64,000 nt of DNA, taken from Neocallimastix lanati (nom. inval.) (Eukaryota; Neocallimastigomycota; Neocallimastigomycetes; Neocallimastigales; Neocallimastigaceae). Below, piece by piece: positions 45,584 to 56,460 of the stretch. A program made the translations under genes and the position numbers. Position 1 is the stretch's first letter, and every line of letters starts with the position of its first letter. The notes under the pieces were generated by a model. It saw nothing but the letters and a program-made list of their open reading frames with translations, did no database searches and was not told where the DNA came from. The stretch lies in the NCBI GenBank assembly GCA_016946835.1, contig JACVTC010000004.1, positions 774,001-838,000 of the forward strand, written 5' to 3'.

Positions 45584-46573
45584 TTTGTTTTTAATTATAA
45601 TTCTAATTATTTATACTTTTATTATTCTTTTTTTTTTTTTTTTAAAATATATTTATATAATAATTAATAATTTAGAAATTGTTATTTTTTTTTTTTTGAT
45701 ATCGCTTTATTTTTTTTTTAATATTTAAATTATAAAAGTTTTAGTAACTATTGAAATTGAAAATAAAAAAAATTTTAATGAAAAATTGGATTTTTATACT
45801 TTTTTTTATTATTATTGTTATTTATATTTTTATATAAAAAATTAAAATAAAAATTTTAATATAAATATTACATTTCTAATTTTTAATTGGAACTAAGCTT
45901 GAAATGAGTAATATTAATTTAAAAAAATTTTTTTTACTCCATTAACCTTTAATCTTCTACATTAATCAATATTTACGTATACATTTCAAGATGGAAGTGT
46001 ATTCTCTTCCCTGTCTAAAAAAAAAAAAAAACATTTCAAGATATATCTACATTATTCTACATTATTCTGTATTATTCTTAATTATTCCACAATTTTAAAG
46101 AATTTCTTTTTTATTATAAATTTATAATTGAAATTTGTATATTGAATAGTATTAATTTAAATTTAAATAATTAATTGATAATATAAAATAAAATTTTTAT
46201 TAATAATAAATAATAAATAATAAAATTTAAAACTTTAATAATTTGTATTACTAATTGAAATAATAATAAATTAATTTGAATAAATTATAAATTAATAATA
46301 AAATTTTCCTTAATAATTTAAATATTTAAAATTTGTATAAAAGCTCATATTTTTAATTAAAAAATTTTTTTTCCTTTCATTCAATTTTATATATTATATA
46401 ATTTTTTTTTTTATTTACAATAGAATTATTTTGATAGTTATTCTAATTATATTGTAATTGTTTAAAAATAATAATATAATAAAAACAAAGAATTTTATAT
46501 AATAAAAAAAAATAGAAAAATAACATATTTAAACTTGATATATATATATATAATTATAATAAATATTAACAAG
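45584..46573. promoter_or_regulatory. Shared bidirectional heat-shock promoter of pair C/D
   Basis: 990 bp between start codons. TTC triplets at 46055, 46065, 46075 and 46085 form the 10-bp-periodic element, led by TTTCAAGAT at 46033. TATA-like boxes: TATAAAAA on minus (45791-45798) and TATAAAAG on plus (46336-46343). It is longer than the others because a 38-bp poly(A)-ended insertion plus 12-bp duplication sits at 45993-46042. Promoter type beta, with AACTAAGCTTGAAATGAGTA near 45890. Confidence 0.7.
45981..46042 (+). mobile_element. 38-bp poly(A)-tailed insertion with 12-bp target-site duplication
   Basis: The insertion (45993-46030) ends in GTCTA plus an A run and is bounded by two copies of ACATTTCAAGAT (45981-45992 and 46031-46042). 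The other four pair promoters carry this 12-mer (or its start) once and uninterrupted. The GTCTA-poly(A) end equals the 3' end of the LINE at 43486, so a severely 5'-truncated LINE-type insertion is the simplest reading. Confidence 0.8.
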
Positions 46574-47269
46574 ATGTCGTTATATATCTATTCTCATCCA
46601 ATTGAAAATTCTTTATTCGATGTTTTCGATGATGATTTCTTTAATTATCCTTTAACAAAAAGAAAGCATTTTAGTTTTAACCATCCTCATTGCCATCTTC
46701 ATGGTCGCTATGGTCATAGAAAAAATCCATACAATTGTTTAGAAAAACAATTATCAAGGGCTTTACATGATGATGAATTTTTGAAGTTAGTAGAATTTAA
46801 TCCAAAAATTAATCTTAGTGAAGATGAAAACAACTATTATATTCATGCAGATTTACCTGGAATGACGAAAGATCAAGTTAAAATGGAAATAAATGAAGAT
46901 CGTATTTTGACTATTTCTGGTGAAAGAAAATCAGTTTATGATAATTCTCAAAATAAATCTGAAAATGATGAAATGGAAACTGAAGACATCAATGAAAATA
47001 ATGAAACAAAAGAAAAACAAGAAACTGAAGAAAATGAAGAAACTACTGAATCTGAAATAAAGAAAAATAAGAATGATGATAATAAAAATAATGAAAGAAA
47101 ATATAGTATAATTGAAAGTAGTTATGGTAAATTTTCAAGATCATTCAATATTCCTGAAGATGCTGACTTGGAAAATATTCAAGCTAAAATGGAAAATGGA
47201 GTATTAGAAGTAATCATTAATAAAATTGAACCTCCTAAGAACCAAAATCGAACTATTCAAATTCAATAA
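46574..47269 (+). CDS. HSP20 small heat-shock protein, copy D
   Basis: Right partner of pair 2, 231 residues, intact from the conserved ATG at 46574 (an upstream in-frame ATG at 46535 is not conserved across copies). Arm with KRKHFSFNHPHCHLHGRYGH, RKNPYN instead of RKNSYN, insertion with ETEENEE, EDADLENIQ, C-terminus NRTIQIQ. The complete alpha-crystallin core is as in copy B. Confidence 0.94.
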   Translation: MSLYIYSHPIENSLFDVFDDDFFNYPLTKRKHFSFNHPHCHLHGRYGHRKNPYNCLEKQLSRALHDDEFLKLVEFNPKINLSEDENNYYIHADLPGMTKDQVKMEINEDRILTISGERKSVYDNSQNKSENDEMETEDINENNETKEKQETEENEETTESEIKKNKNDDNKNNERKYSIIESSYGKFSRSFNIPEDADLENIQAKMENGVLEVIINKIEPPKNQNRTIQIQ

Positions 47270-47902
47270 AAATTTTTAAATTTTAAATTTAAACTTTTAT
47301 TATATATTTTATATTTAATATAAATTAATATAATCATTTAATATTCATTTATTTAATTTATTATTATAAAATTGATTATTTATTAATATGTTTTTATAAT
47401 TAATTATTGTTAAATTTTCATTATTGTGGAAGAATTATTATTTATATACATTTAAATTTAATTTATTTTATATATCTATCTATAAATAAATTATTTATTA
47501 ATAAATACAAAAAAAAAAAAAAAAAAAAACTATCAATAAAACAATAAAAATTAAAATATAAAATAAAAATTTCAACAATTTTTAAAAATTTATAATATTG
47601 ATGTGTATAATTTAATTATTTAAAGTTATATATTTTAGTTATATATTTTAATGATATTGTATGAATTATTTATAATAAAGATAATAGTGGTGTGCTATTG
47701 AAAGCTAATCTTATTTTTCTTCATTAAATATTGTTGCTTTGTTTTAATTTTTAGTTTTATTTTTAAGCTTTAATATTCCATATGTTATAGAATTAATCTA
47801 ATTATTTTATAATAATTATATATTATTTTTTAAAATTTATTATCTATTAATTATTATATTAATATATTTATTATTTAAAATTAAAATAAAAATAATAAAC
47901 TG

Positions 47903-47942
<40 letters not shown>

Positions 47943-48240
47943 AATAATAATAATAATAAATAATAGTAAATAATAAATAATAATAACAATAATACTAATA
48001 GTAATAATATATTATTAATAAAATTATTAATATTATATAAATAAAATAATATTAAAATTTAAATGATTAAATAATAAAAATATAACTATTAAATTTTAAA
48101 TAATTTTTAAAAATTCGAAGTTTTTTATATATATATATTTAACATATAATAAATGATTGAGATAGTAATATCGTTTATATAAATAAGTTTTTTATTTTTA
48201 TTTTATTTTATTTATATTTTTTTTTATTTTTTTAATTACT
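47270..48240. repeat. 3' flank of HSP20 copy D with empty LINE target site
   Basis: Matches the B and H downstream flanks. It contains TTCATTAAATATT once (47720-47732) followed directly by GTTGCTTTG, the pre-insertion form of the LINE site. It continues as the first part of a type-2 spacer and then ends in AAT runs and TA-rich DNA. Confidence 0.75.
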
Positions 48241-48380
48241 TATTAAAATAATTTAACTATTAATATTTGCATTTAGCAAATTAAAAAAAATTTAATAGTA
48301 AATAAAAAATTAACAATTATATAATAATATAAAATAAATTATAAATAATAAATTTTTTTAAATAATATTATAAAAATTCA

Positions 48381-48550
48381 ACCAGGAACGTCAACGCTGA
48401 AAATGTGGTAAGACTGGCCGGCAAGGCAAACGCTTCTGAAAAAGAAGTAGATAATCTCCTTCATATTGTTAATTCAAACCCTAATCCAGAATAAGAATTC
48501 CTTTTAAAACAAGGATCTTATAATCTGGAGGTGGAGTTCGCTGCATATGA
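48381..48550 (+). pseudogene. Coding-like remnant, copy 1
   Basis: GC-richer island with an open frame that begins TRNVNAENVVRLAGKANASE and reaches a TAA at 48492-48494; the same frame reads on beyond the stop with KQGSYNLEVEFAAYELFSK. No start codon upstream. It looks like the 3' part of a gene carried into the array with the spacer. The family is not recognised. Confidence 0.5.
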
Positions 48551-48799
48551 ACTTTTTTCTAAATTAATTTATACACTTTATTTTGAATATTACTTTTATT
48601 TCACATTTCTCTTTATAATATTATTATGTTAAAATTGGATTAATAATAATATATTTTTTTTGTTAATCGTATGCTTTTTGATAAAAGAAATATTCATGTA
48701 ATTAATAAAGAAATAAATAAAAAAGTTTAATTTTGCAATTATTATTGCTATAAAAAAAATTGTTTATGATAATAATATTTATTTAAGTCAAATTTTTTA

Positions 48800-48830
<31 letters not shown>

Positions 48831-48952
48831 ATTTTTTATTTATTTAAATTATTTATTTATATTATTTATTGATGTGAATAAAAATTAATATTTGTGTTTG
48901 AAAAATTAAAATGATTTGTAATAATTCTATAACAAATAATTTTATAATATAA

Positions 48953-49120
48953 TTTTTTTTTCTTTTTTTTTTTTTTTTTTTTTTAGACTTAGAGAAAACT
49001 TTATTTAATTTATAATAATAATAATAAAATTAAATGATTTTATTGAAAAAAAACAAAATCATGAAAAAAAATGTTATATATTATAAAAAATAAAATAAAA
49101 TTAATAAATAATAAATAGTA
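48953..49120 (-). mobile_element. Truncated LINE-like 3' end, minus orientation (copy 1)
   Basis: Read on the minus strand: AAATAAAGTTTTCTCTAAG, then TCTA and a poly(A) tail (the T run at 48953-48984). The LINE ends AAATAAAGTTTATTCCTAG, TCTA, poly(A). The spacer left of pair A/B lacks this block between ATTTTATAATATAAT and ATATATATCAATTAAAAAT, which supports an insertion. The left limit at 49120 is approximate. Confidence 0.6.
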
Positions 49121-49969
49121 TTATATATATCAATTAAAAATATGAAAATATTAAGCGATAATTTTTCAAAAAAAGTGTATATCAAAACAAAATCAAATAC
49201 ATAGAAATGAATATAGTAAATAATAAATATATATATATAAGAAAGTTATGGTTAAAATGCGAAGGAATAAATAAAATGTAAAGGAATAGATATTTTGTGA
49301 ATTTTAAAAAAAAAATAAAAATAAATTTAGTTAAGTTGTATTCTATTAAGAATTCATGACTAAAGATGATAAATATATTTATTAAAATTAAAATAAAGAC
49401 ATTAAATTAAGAAGGTAATTATTATCAATTAAAAGAAGAAATTATTTAAAGTATTTAAAAAAGAAAATTAAAAATATTATAATATTCCTTTTTAAAGTTT
49501 AAGCTATTAAAAAATTATTGAATTATTAAAATCTTTTTAAAAAGAATTATAGAGCATCAAAACATAGAATTCTATATATAAGTATAAATAAAATTAAATT
49601 ACATTTATTTATTAATAAACAAACACAAAATATAAAAATAAAAAAAACAAAACAAAACTAATCATTTGAAACTTATCTTAAATTTAATTTTTATTTTCAT
49701 TATTTTATTGATAGTTTTTTTTTTTTTTTTTTTTTTTTCTTTTTTAGAGTTAATTACAATAATAATTTTAATGAATATATTATAATAAAATTTATATAAA
49801 AATATAATAATTATAAAATAATAAAGTGAAGATTAATAACTAATAATTCTAAATAAGTATTCTAATTTATTATAATAAATTAAATGAATGAATAATAAAT
49901 GAATATTAAAAATTTATATTAAATATATAAAATTTAATAAAAGTTTAAATTTAAAATTTAAAATTTTTT

Positions 49970-50664
49970 TTATTGAATTTGAATAGAACGTTTCTGATTC
50001 TTAGGATGTTCAATTTTATTAATGATTACTTCTAATACTATATTTCCATTTTAGCTTGAATATTTTCTAAGTTAGCATCTTCAGGAATATTGAATGATCT
50101 TGAAAATTTACCATAACTACTTTCAATTATACTATATTTTCTTTCATTATTTTTATTATCTTCATTCTTTTTGTTCGTTATTTCAGATTCAGTAGTTTCT
50201 TGATGTTTTTTAGTGTCTTCATTTTCTTTTTTTTCATTATTTTCATTGATATCTTCTGTTTCCATTTCATCATTTTCAGATTTATTTTGAGAATTATCAT
50301 AAACTGATTTTCTTTCACCAGAAATAGTCAAAATATGATCTTCATTTATTTCCATTTTAACTTGATCTTTCGTCATTCCAGGTAAATCTGCATGAATATA
50401 ATAGTTGTTTTCATCTTCACTAAGATTAATTTTTGGATTAAATTCTACTAACTTTAAAAATTCATCATCATTGAAAGCCCTTGATAATTATTTTTCTAAA
50501 CAATTGTATGGATTTTTTCTATGACCATAGCGACAATGAAGATGGCAATGAGGATGGTTAAATTTAAAATGATTTCTTTTTGTTAAAGGATAATTAAAGA
50601 AATCATCATCAAAATAATCGAATAAAGAATTTTCAATTGGATGAGAATAAATATATAAAGACAT
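49970..50664 (-). pseudogene. HSP20 copy E, pseudogene
   Basis: Left partner of pair 3. The ATG at 50662-50664 is intact, but a CAA codon after EK has become TAA (near 50490) and one base is lost in the MENGVLEV segment (near 50038-50042), giving 695 instead of 696 bp. The longest remaining frame (50038-50376) covers only the second half of the crystallin domain, which would not fold alone. Confidence 0.9.
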
Positions 50665-51602
50665 TTTGTTTTTAATTATAATTCTAATTATTTATACTTT
50701 TATTATTCTTTTTTTTTTTTTTTTGAAATATATTTATATAATAATTAAAATTTTAGAAATTGTAAATTTTTTTTAATATCGATTTATTTGTTTTATTTAA
50801 TATTTAAATTATAAAAGTTTTAGTAACTATTGAAATTGAAAATAAAAAAAATTTTAATGAAAAATTGGATTTTTATACTTTTTTATATTATTATTGTTAT
50901 TTATATCTTTATATAAAAAATTAAAATAAAAATTTTAATATAAATATTACATTTCTAATTTTTAATTGGAACTAAGCTTGAAATGAGTAATATTAATTTA
51001 AAAAAATTTTTTTACTCCATTAACCTTTAGTCTTCTACATTAATCAATATTTACGTATACATTTCAAGATATATCTACATTATTCTACATTATTCTGTAT
51101 TATTCTTAATTATTCCACAATTTTAAAGAATTTCTGTTTTATTATAAATTTATAATTGAATATTTTATATTATTAATTTAAATTTAAATAATTAATAATA
51201 ATATAAAATAAAATCTTTATTAATAATAAATAATAAATAATAAAATTTAAAATTTTAATAATTTGTATTACTAATTGAAATAATAATAAATTAATTTGAA
51301 TAAATTAATTTGAATAAATTATAAATTAATAATAAAATTTTCCTTAATAATTTAAATATTTAAAATTTGTATAAAAGCTCATATTTTTAATTAAATATTT
51401 TTTTTTCCTTTTATTAATCAATTTTTTATATTATTTATTTTTTTTATTTACAATAGAATTTTTTTAATAGTTATACAAATTATATTATAATTATTTAAAA
51501 TTTATAATATAATAAAAAGAAAGAATATTTATTCAATAAAAAAAAAATTGAAGAATAAATTATTTTAATTAGATAAATATAATTATAATAAATATTAACA
51601 GG
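50665..51602. promoter_or_regulatory. Shared bidirectional promoter of pair E/F (mosaic)
   Basis: TTC triplets at 51083, 51093, 51103 and 51113 form the 10-bp-periodic heat-shock element. TATA-like boxes at 50870-50877 (minus) and 51370-51377 (plus). The half next to copy E matches the C/D and I/J promoters (AACTAAGCTTGAAATGAGTA), while the half next to copy F matches A/B and G/H (TTTCTGTTTTATTATAAATT, then TTGAATATTTTATATTATTA). The switch lies in or next to the heat-shock element. Confidence 0.7.
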
Positions 51603-52298
51603 ATGTCTTTATATATCTATTCTCACCCAATTGAAAATTCTTTATTCGATGTTTTCGATGATGATTTCTTTAATTATCCTTTAACAAAAAGAAATCATTT
51701 TAGATTTAATCATCCTTGTTGTCATCTTCAGGGTCGTTATAGTCATAGAAAGAATTCATACAACTGTTTAGAAAAACAATTATCCAAAGCTTTCAATGAT
51801 GATGAATTTTTAAAGTTAGTAGAATTTAATCCAAAAATTAATCTTAGTGAAGATGAAAACAACTATTATATTCATGCAGATTTACCTGGAATGACGAAAG
51901 ATCAAGTTAAAATGGAAATAAATAAAGATCGTATTTTGACTATTTCTGGTGAAAGAAAATCCATTTATGATAATTCTCAAAATAAATCTGAAAATGATGA
52001 AATGGAAACTGAAGACATCAATGAAAATAATGAAGAAAAAGAAAAACAAGAAACTAAAGAAAATGAAGAAACTACTGAATCTGAAATAAAGAAAAATAAG
52101 AATGAAGATAATAACAATAATGAAAGAAAATATAGCATAATTGAAAGTAGTTATGGTAAATTTTCAAGATCATTCAATATTCCTGAAGATGCTGACTTGG
52201 AAAATATTCAAGCTAAAATGGAAAATGGAGTATTAGAAGTAATCATTAATAAAATTGAACCTCCAAAGAACCAAAATCGAACTATTCAAATTCAATAA
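51603..52298 (+). CDS. HSP20 small heat-shock protein, copy F
   Basis: Right partner of pair 3, 231 residues, intact although its partner E is dead. Arm variant HFRFNHPCCHLQGRYSH, QLSKAFNDDE before the crystallin domain, EINKDRILTISG, insertion with NNEEKEKQETKE, EDADLENIQ, and C-terminus NRTIQIQ. Confidence 0.94.
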   Translation: MSLYIYSHPIENSLFDVFDDDFFNYPLTKRNHFRFNHPCCHLQGRYSHRKNSYNCLEKQLSKAFNDDEFLKLVEFNPKINLSEDENNYYIHADLPGMTKDQVKMEINKDRILTISGERKSIYDNSQNKSENDEMETEDINENNEEKEKQETKENEETTESEIKKNKNEDNNNNERKYSIIESSYGKFSRSFNIPEDADLENIQAKMENGVLEVIINKIEPPKNQNRTIQIQ

Positions 52299-52553
52299 AA
52301 AATTTTTAAATTTTAAGTTTAAACTTTTATTATATATTTTATATTTAATTTAAATTTTTAATACTCATTTATTATTCATTTATTAAATTTATTATTATAA
52401 ATTTGATTATTTTTATTAAAATAATTTAACTATTAATATTTGCATTTAACAAATTAAAAAAAATTTAATAGTAAATAAAAAATTAATAATTATATAATAA
52501 TATAAAATAAATTATAAATAATAAATTTTTTTAAACAATATTATAAAAATTCA

Positions 52554-52695
52554 ACTAGGAACGTCAACGCTGAAAATGTGGTAAGACTGGCCGTAGATAA
52601 TTTCCTTCATATTATTAATTCAAACCCTAATCCAGAATAAGAATTCCTTTTAAAACAAGGATCTTATAATCTGGAGGTGGGGTTCGCTGCATATG
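52554..52695 (+). pseudogene. Coding-like remnant, copy 2 (27-bp in-frame deletion)
   Basis: Same frame and same TAA (52638-52640) as the remnant at 48381, but 27 bases (nine codons after VVRLA) are absent. Downstream, KQGSYNLEV is again readable past the stop. Confidence 0.5.
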
Positions 52696-53084
52696 AACAT
52701 TTTTCTAAATTAATTTATACACTTTATTTTAAATATTACTTTTATTTCATATTTCCATTTATAATATTATTATGTTAAAATTGGATTAATAATAATATAT
52801 TTTTTTTATTAATCGTATGCTTTTTGATAAAAGAAATATTTAAGTAATTAATAAAGAAATAAATAAAAAAGTTTAATTTTGCAATTATTATTGATATAAA
52901 AAAATTATTTATGATAATAATATTTATTTAAGTCAAATTTTTTATTTTTATTTTTTATTTTTATTTTTTATTTATTTAGATTATTTATTTATATTATTTA
53001 TTGATGTGAATAAAAATTAATATTTGTGTTTGAAAAATTAAAATGATTTGTAATAATTCTATAACAAATAATTTTATAATATAA

Positions 53085-53270
53085 TTTTTTTTTCTTTTTT
53101 TCTTTTTTTTTTTTTTTTTTTTAGACTTAGAGAAAACTTTATTTAATTTATAATAATAATAATAATAAAATTAAATGATTTTATTGAAAAAAAACAAAAT
53201 CATGAAAAAAAATATTATATATTATAAAAATTATAATAAAATTAATAAATAATAAATAGTAATATATATA
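53085..53270 (-). mobile_element. Truncated LINE-like 3' end, minus orientation (copy 2)
   Basis: Same structure and position in the spacer as 48953-49120: T run (53085-53122), then AGACTTAGAGAAAACTTTAT on plus. Being in the same place in both spacers, it was inserted before the 4.17-kb duplication. The right limit is approximate. Confidence 0.6.
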
Positions 53271-54102
53271 TCAATTAAAAATATGAAAATATTAAGCGAT
53301 AATTTTTCAAAAAAAGTGTATATCAAAACAAAATCAAATACATAGAAACGAATATAGTAAATAATAAATATATATATAAGAAAGTTATGGTAAAAATTCA
53401 AAAGAATAGATAAAATGTAAAGGAATAGATATTTTGTGAATTTTAAAAAAAGAATAAAAATAAATTTAGTTAAGTTGTATTCTATTAATAATTCATGACT
53501 AAAGATGATAAATATATTTATTAAAATTAAAATAAAGTCTTTAAATTAAAAAGGTAATAATTATTAAATAAAAGAAGAAATTATTTAAAGTATTTAAAAA
53601 AGAAAATTAAAAATATTATAATATTCCTTATTAAAGTTTTAAGCTATTAAAAAATTATTGAATTATTGAAATCTTTTTAAAAAGAATTATAGAGCATTAA
53701 AATTTAGGAACCTATATATAAATATAAATAAAATTAAATTACTCTTATTTATTTATAAATAAACACAAAATATAAAAATAAAAAATTATCGATTTATCAT
53801 TTGAAACTTATCTTAAATTTAATTTTTATTTTCATTATTTTATTGATAGTTTTTTATTTTTTATTTATTTTTTTTTAAATGAAAATTACAATAATAATTT
53901 TAATGAATATATTTATAATAAAATTTATATAAAAATATAATAATTATAAAATAATAAAGTGAAGATTAATAACTAATAATTCTAAATAAGTATTCTAATT
54001 TATTATAATAAATTAAATGTGTTAATAATAAATGTGTATTTAAAATTTATATTAAATATATAAGATTTAATAAAGGTTTATATTTAAAATTTAAAATTTT
54101 TT

Positions 54103-54798
54103 TTATTGAATTTGAATAGAACGTTTCTGATTCTTAGGATGTTCAATTTTATTAATGATTACTTCTAATACTCCATTTTCCATTTTAGCTTGAATATTTT
54201 CTAAGTTAGCATCTTCAGGAATATTGAATAATCTTGAAAATTTACCATAACTACTTTCAATTTTACTATATTTTCTTTCATTATTTTTGTTATCTTCATT
54301 CTTTTGGTTCTTTATTTCAGATTCAGTAGTTTCTTCATTTTCTTTAGTTTCTTGTTTTTCTTTTGCTTCATTATTTTCATTGATATCTTCTGTTTCCATT
54401 TCATCATTTTCAGATTTATTTTGAGAATTATCATAAATTGATTTTCTTTCACCAGAAATAGTCAAAATACGATCTTCATTTATTTCCATTTTAACTTGAT
54501 CTTTCTTCATTCCAGGTAAATCTGCATGAATATAATAGTTGTTTTCATCTTCACTAAGATTAATTTTTGGATTAAATTCTACTAACTTTAAAAATTCATC
54601 ATCATGTAAAGCCCTTGATAATTGTTTTTCTAAACAGTTGTATGAATTTTTTCTATGACCATAACGACCATGAAGATGGCAACGAGGATGGTTAAAACTA
54701 AAATGATTTCTTTTTGTTAAAGGATAATTAAAGAAATCATCATCGAAAACATCGAATAAAGAATTTTCAATTGGATAAGAATAAATATATAAAGACAT
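54103..54798 (-). CDS. HSP20 small heat-shock protein, copy G
   Basis: Left partner of pair 4, 231 residues, intact. Variants: MSLYIYSYP start, GMKKDQVKMEI, RKYSKIESSYGKFSRLFNIP, C-terminus KIEHPKNQKRSIQIQ as in copy C. The GMKKDQ change is shared with its own partner H, which suggests sequence exchange within the pair. Confidence 0.94.
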   Translation of the reverse strand: MSLYIYSYPIENSLFDVFDDDFFNYPLTKRNHFSFNHPRCHLHGRYGHRKNSYNCLEKQLSRALHDDEFLKLVEFNPKINLSEDENNYYIHADLPGMKKDQVKMEINEDRILTISGERKSIYDNSQNKSENDEMETEDINENNEAKEKQETKENEETTESEIKNQKNEDNKNNERKYSKIESSYGKFSRLFNIPEDANLENIQAKMENGVLEVIINKIEHPKNQKRSIQIQ

Positions 54799-55764
54799 TT
54801 TGTTTTTAATTATAATTCTAATTATTTATATTTTTTTTATTCTTTTCTTTTTTTGTTTTTTGTTTTTATATTTTTTTTTTTTTTTTTTAAAATATATTTA
54901 TATAATAATTAAAATTTTAGAAATTGTTATTTTTTTTTTAATATCGCTTTTTTTGCTTTTTTAATGTTTAAATTATAAAAGTTTTAGTAACTACTGAAGT
55001 TGAAAATAAAAAAAATTTTAATGAAAAATTGGATTTTTATACTTTTTTTTATTATTATTGGTATTTATATCTTTATATAAAAAATTAAAATAAAAATTTA
55101 AATATAGATATTAATTTCTTAATTTTAATTGGAACTAAACCTGAAATGAATAGTATTAATGTCTTTAAAAAAATTTTTTACTCCATTAACCTTTAATTTT
55201 CTACATTAATCGTCATATACGTATACATTTCAAGAGATTTCTACATTATTCTATATTATTCTGTATTATTCCTAATTATTCCACAATTTTAAAGAATTTC
55301 TGTTTTATTATAAATTTATTGAATATTTTATATTATTAATTTAAATTAAAAAATTAATTATAATATAAAAAATATAAAATACTTTATTAATAATAAATAA
55401 TAAATAATAAAATTTAAAACTTTAATAATTTGTATTACTAATTGAAATAATAATAAATTAATTTGAATAAATTAATATGATTATAAATTAATAATAAAAT
55501 TTTCCTTAATAATTTAAATATTTAAAATTTGTATAAAAGCTCATATTTTTAATTAAAATAATTTTTTTTTTATTTATCAATTTTTTATATTATATAATTT
55601 TTTTTATTTACATTAGAATTTTTTTAATAGTTATACAAATTATATTATAATTATTAAAAGTTATATAATAAAAAGAAAGAATATTATTTAATAAAAAAAA
55701 AACAAAAAATAGAATAATAAATTATTTTAATTAGATAAATATAATTATAATAATTATTAATAAA
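54799..55764. promoter_or_regulatory. Shared bidirectional heat-shock promoter of pair G/H
   Basis: Five TTC triplets at 10-bp steps (55239, 55249, 55259, 55269, 55279), one more than in the other pairs because ATC of the others is TTC here; led by TTTCAAGAG at 55228. TATA-like boxes at 55034-55041 (minus) and 55532-55539 (plus). Promoter type alpha like A/B, sharing AAATTTAAATATAGATATTA and the variant CATTAATCGTCATATACGTA. Confidence 0.7.
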
Positions 55765-56460
55765 ATGTCTTTATATATCTATTCTCATCCAATTGAAAAT
55801 TCTTTATTCGATTTTTTCGATGATGATTTCTTTAATTATCCTTTAACAAAAAGAAATCATTTTAGTTTTAACCATCCTCATTGCCATCTTCAGGGTCGTT
55901 ATGGTCATAGAAAGAATTCATACAACTGTTTAGAAAAACAATTATCCAGGGCTTTCAATGATGATGAATTTTTAAAATTAGTAGAATTTAATCCAAAAAT
56001 TAATCTTAGTGAAGATGAAAACAACTACTATATTCATGCAGATTTGCCTGGAATGAAGAAAGATCAAGTTAAAATGGAAATAAATGAAGATCGTATTTTG
56101 ACTATTTCTGGTGAAAGAAAATCCATTTATGATAATTATCAAAATAAATCTGAAAATGATGAAATGGAAACTGAAGACATCAATGAAAATAATGAAACAA
56201 AAGAAAAACAAGAAACTAAAGAAAATGAAAAAACTACTGAATCTGAAATAAAGAAAAATAAGAATGATAATAATAATAATAATGAAAGAAAATATAGTAT
56301 AATTGAAAGTAGTTATGGTAAATTTTCAAGATCATTCAATATTCCTGAAGATGCTAACTTAGAAAATATTCAAGCTAAAATGGAAAATGGAGTATTAGAA
56401 GTAATCATTAATAAAATTGAACCTCCTAAGAACCAAAATCGTACAATTCAAATTCAATAA
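55765..56460 (+). CDS. HSP20 small heat-shock protein, copy H
   Basis: Right partner of pair 4, 231 residues, intact. Variants: SLFDFFDDDF, HPHCHLQGRYGH, GMKKDQVKMEI as in G, YDNYQNKSE, ENEKTTESE, an Asn-rich end of the insertion (KNDNNNNNE), C-terminus NRTIQIQ. Confidence 0.94.
   Translation: MSLYIYSHPIENSLFDFFDDDFFNYPLTKRNHFSFNHPHCHLQGRYGHRKNSYNCLEKQLSRAFNDDEFLKLVEFNPKINLSEDENNYYIHADLPGMKKDQVKMEINEDRILTISGERKSIYDNYQNKSENDEMETEDINENNETKEKQETKENEKTTESEIKKNKNDNNNNNERKYSIIESSYGKFSRSFNIPEDANLENIQAKMENGVLEVIINKIEPPKNQNRTIQIQ

Larger units (their letters stand above)
48241..49969. repeat. Type-1 spacer of the HSP20 array, copy 2 (extended form)
   Basis: About 1.7 kb directly repeated at 52414-54102. 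It opens with ATTTAACTATTAATATTTGC, includes a coding-like remnant (48381-48550) and a minus-strand LINE-end fragment (48953-49120), and then continues with the part also present left of pair A/B (GAATTCATGACTAAAGATGA at 49351). Confidence 0.8.
52299..54102. repeat. 3' flank of copy F and type-1 spacer copy 3
   Basis: From about 52414 it is a direct repeat of 48241-49969, with small indels. It contains the second coding-like remnant (52554) and second LINE-end fragment (53085). The repeat distance of about 4.17 kb equals one spacer plus one gene pair. Confidence 0.8.

Noticed and set aside
55978-56211. Minus-strand frame opposite HSP20 copy H
   Set aside because: A shadow of the HSP20 coding sequence, rich in Phe/Ile as expected from the complement of Glu/Lys codons.
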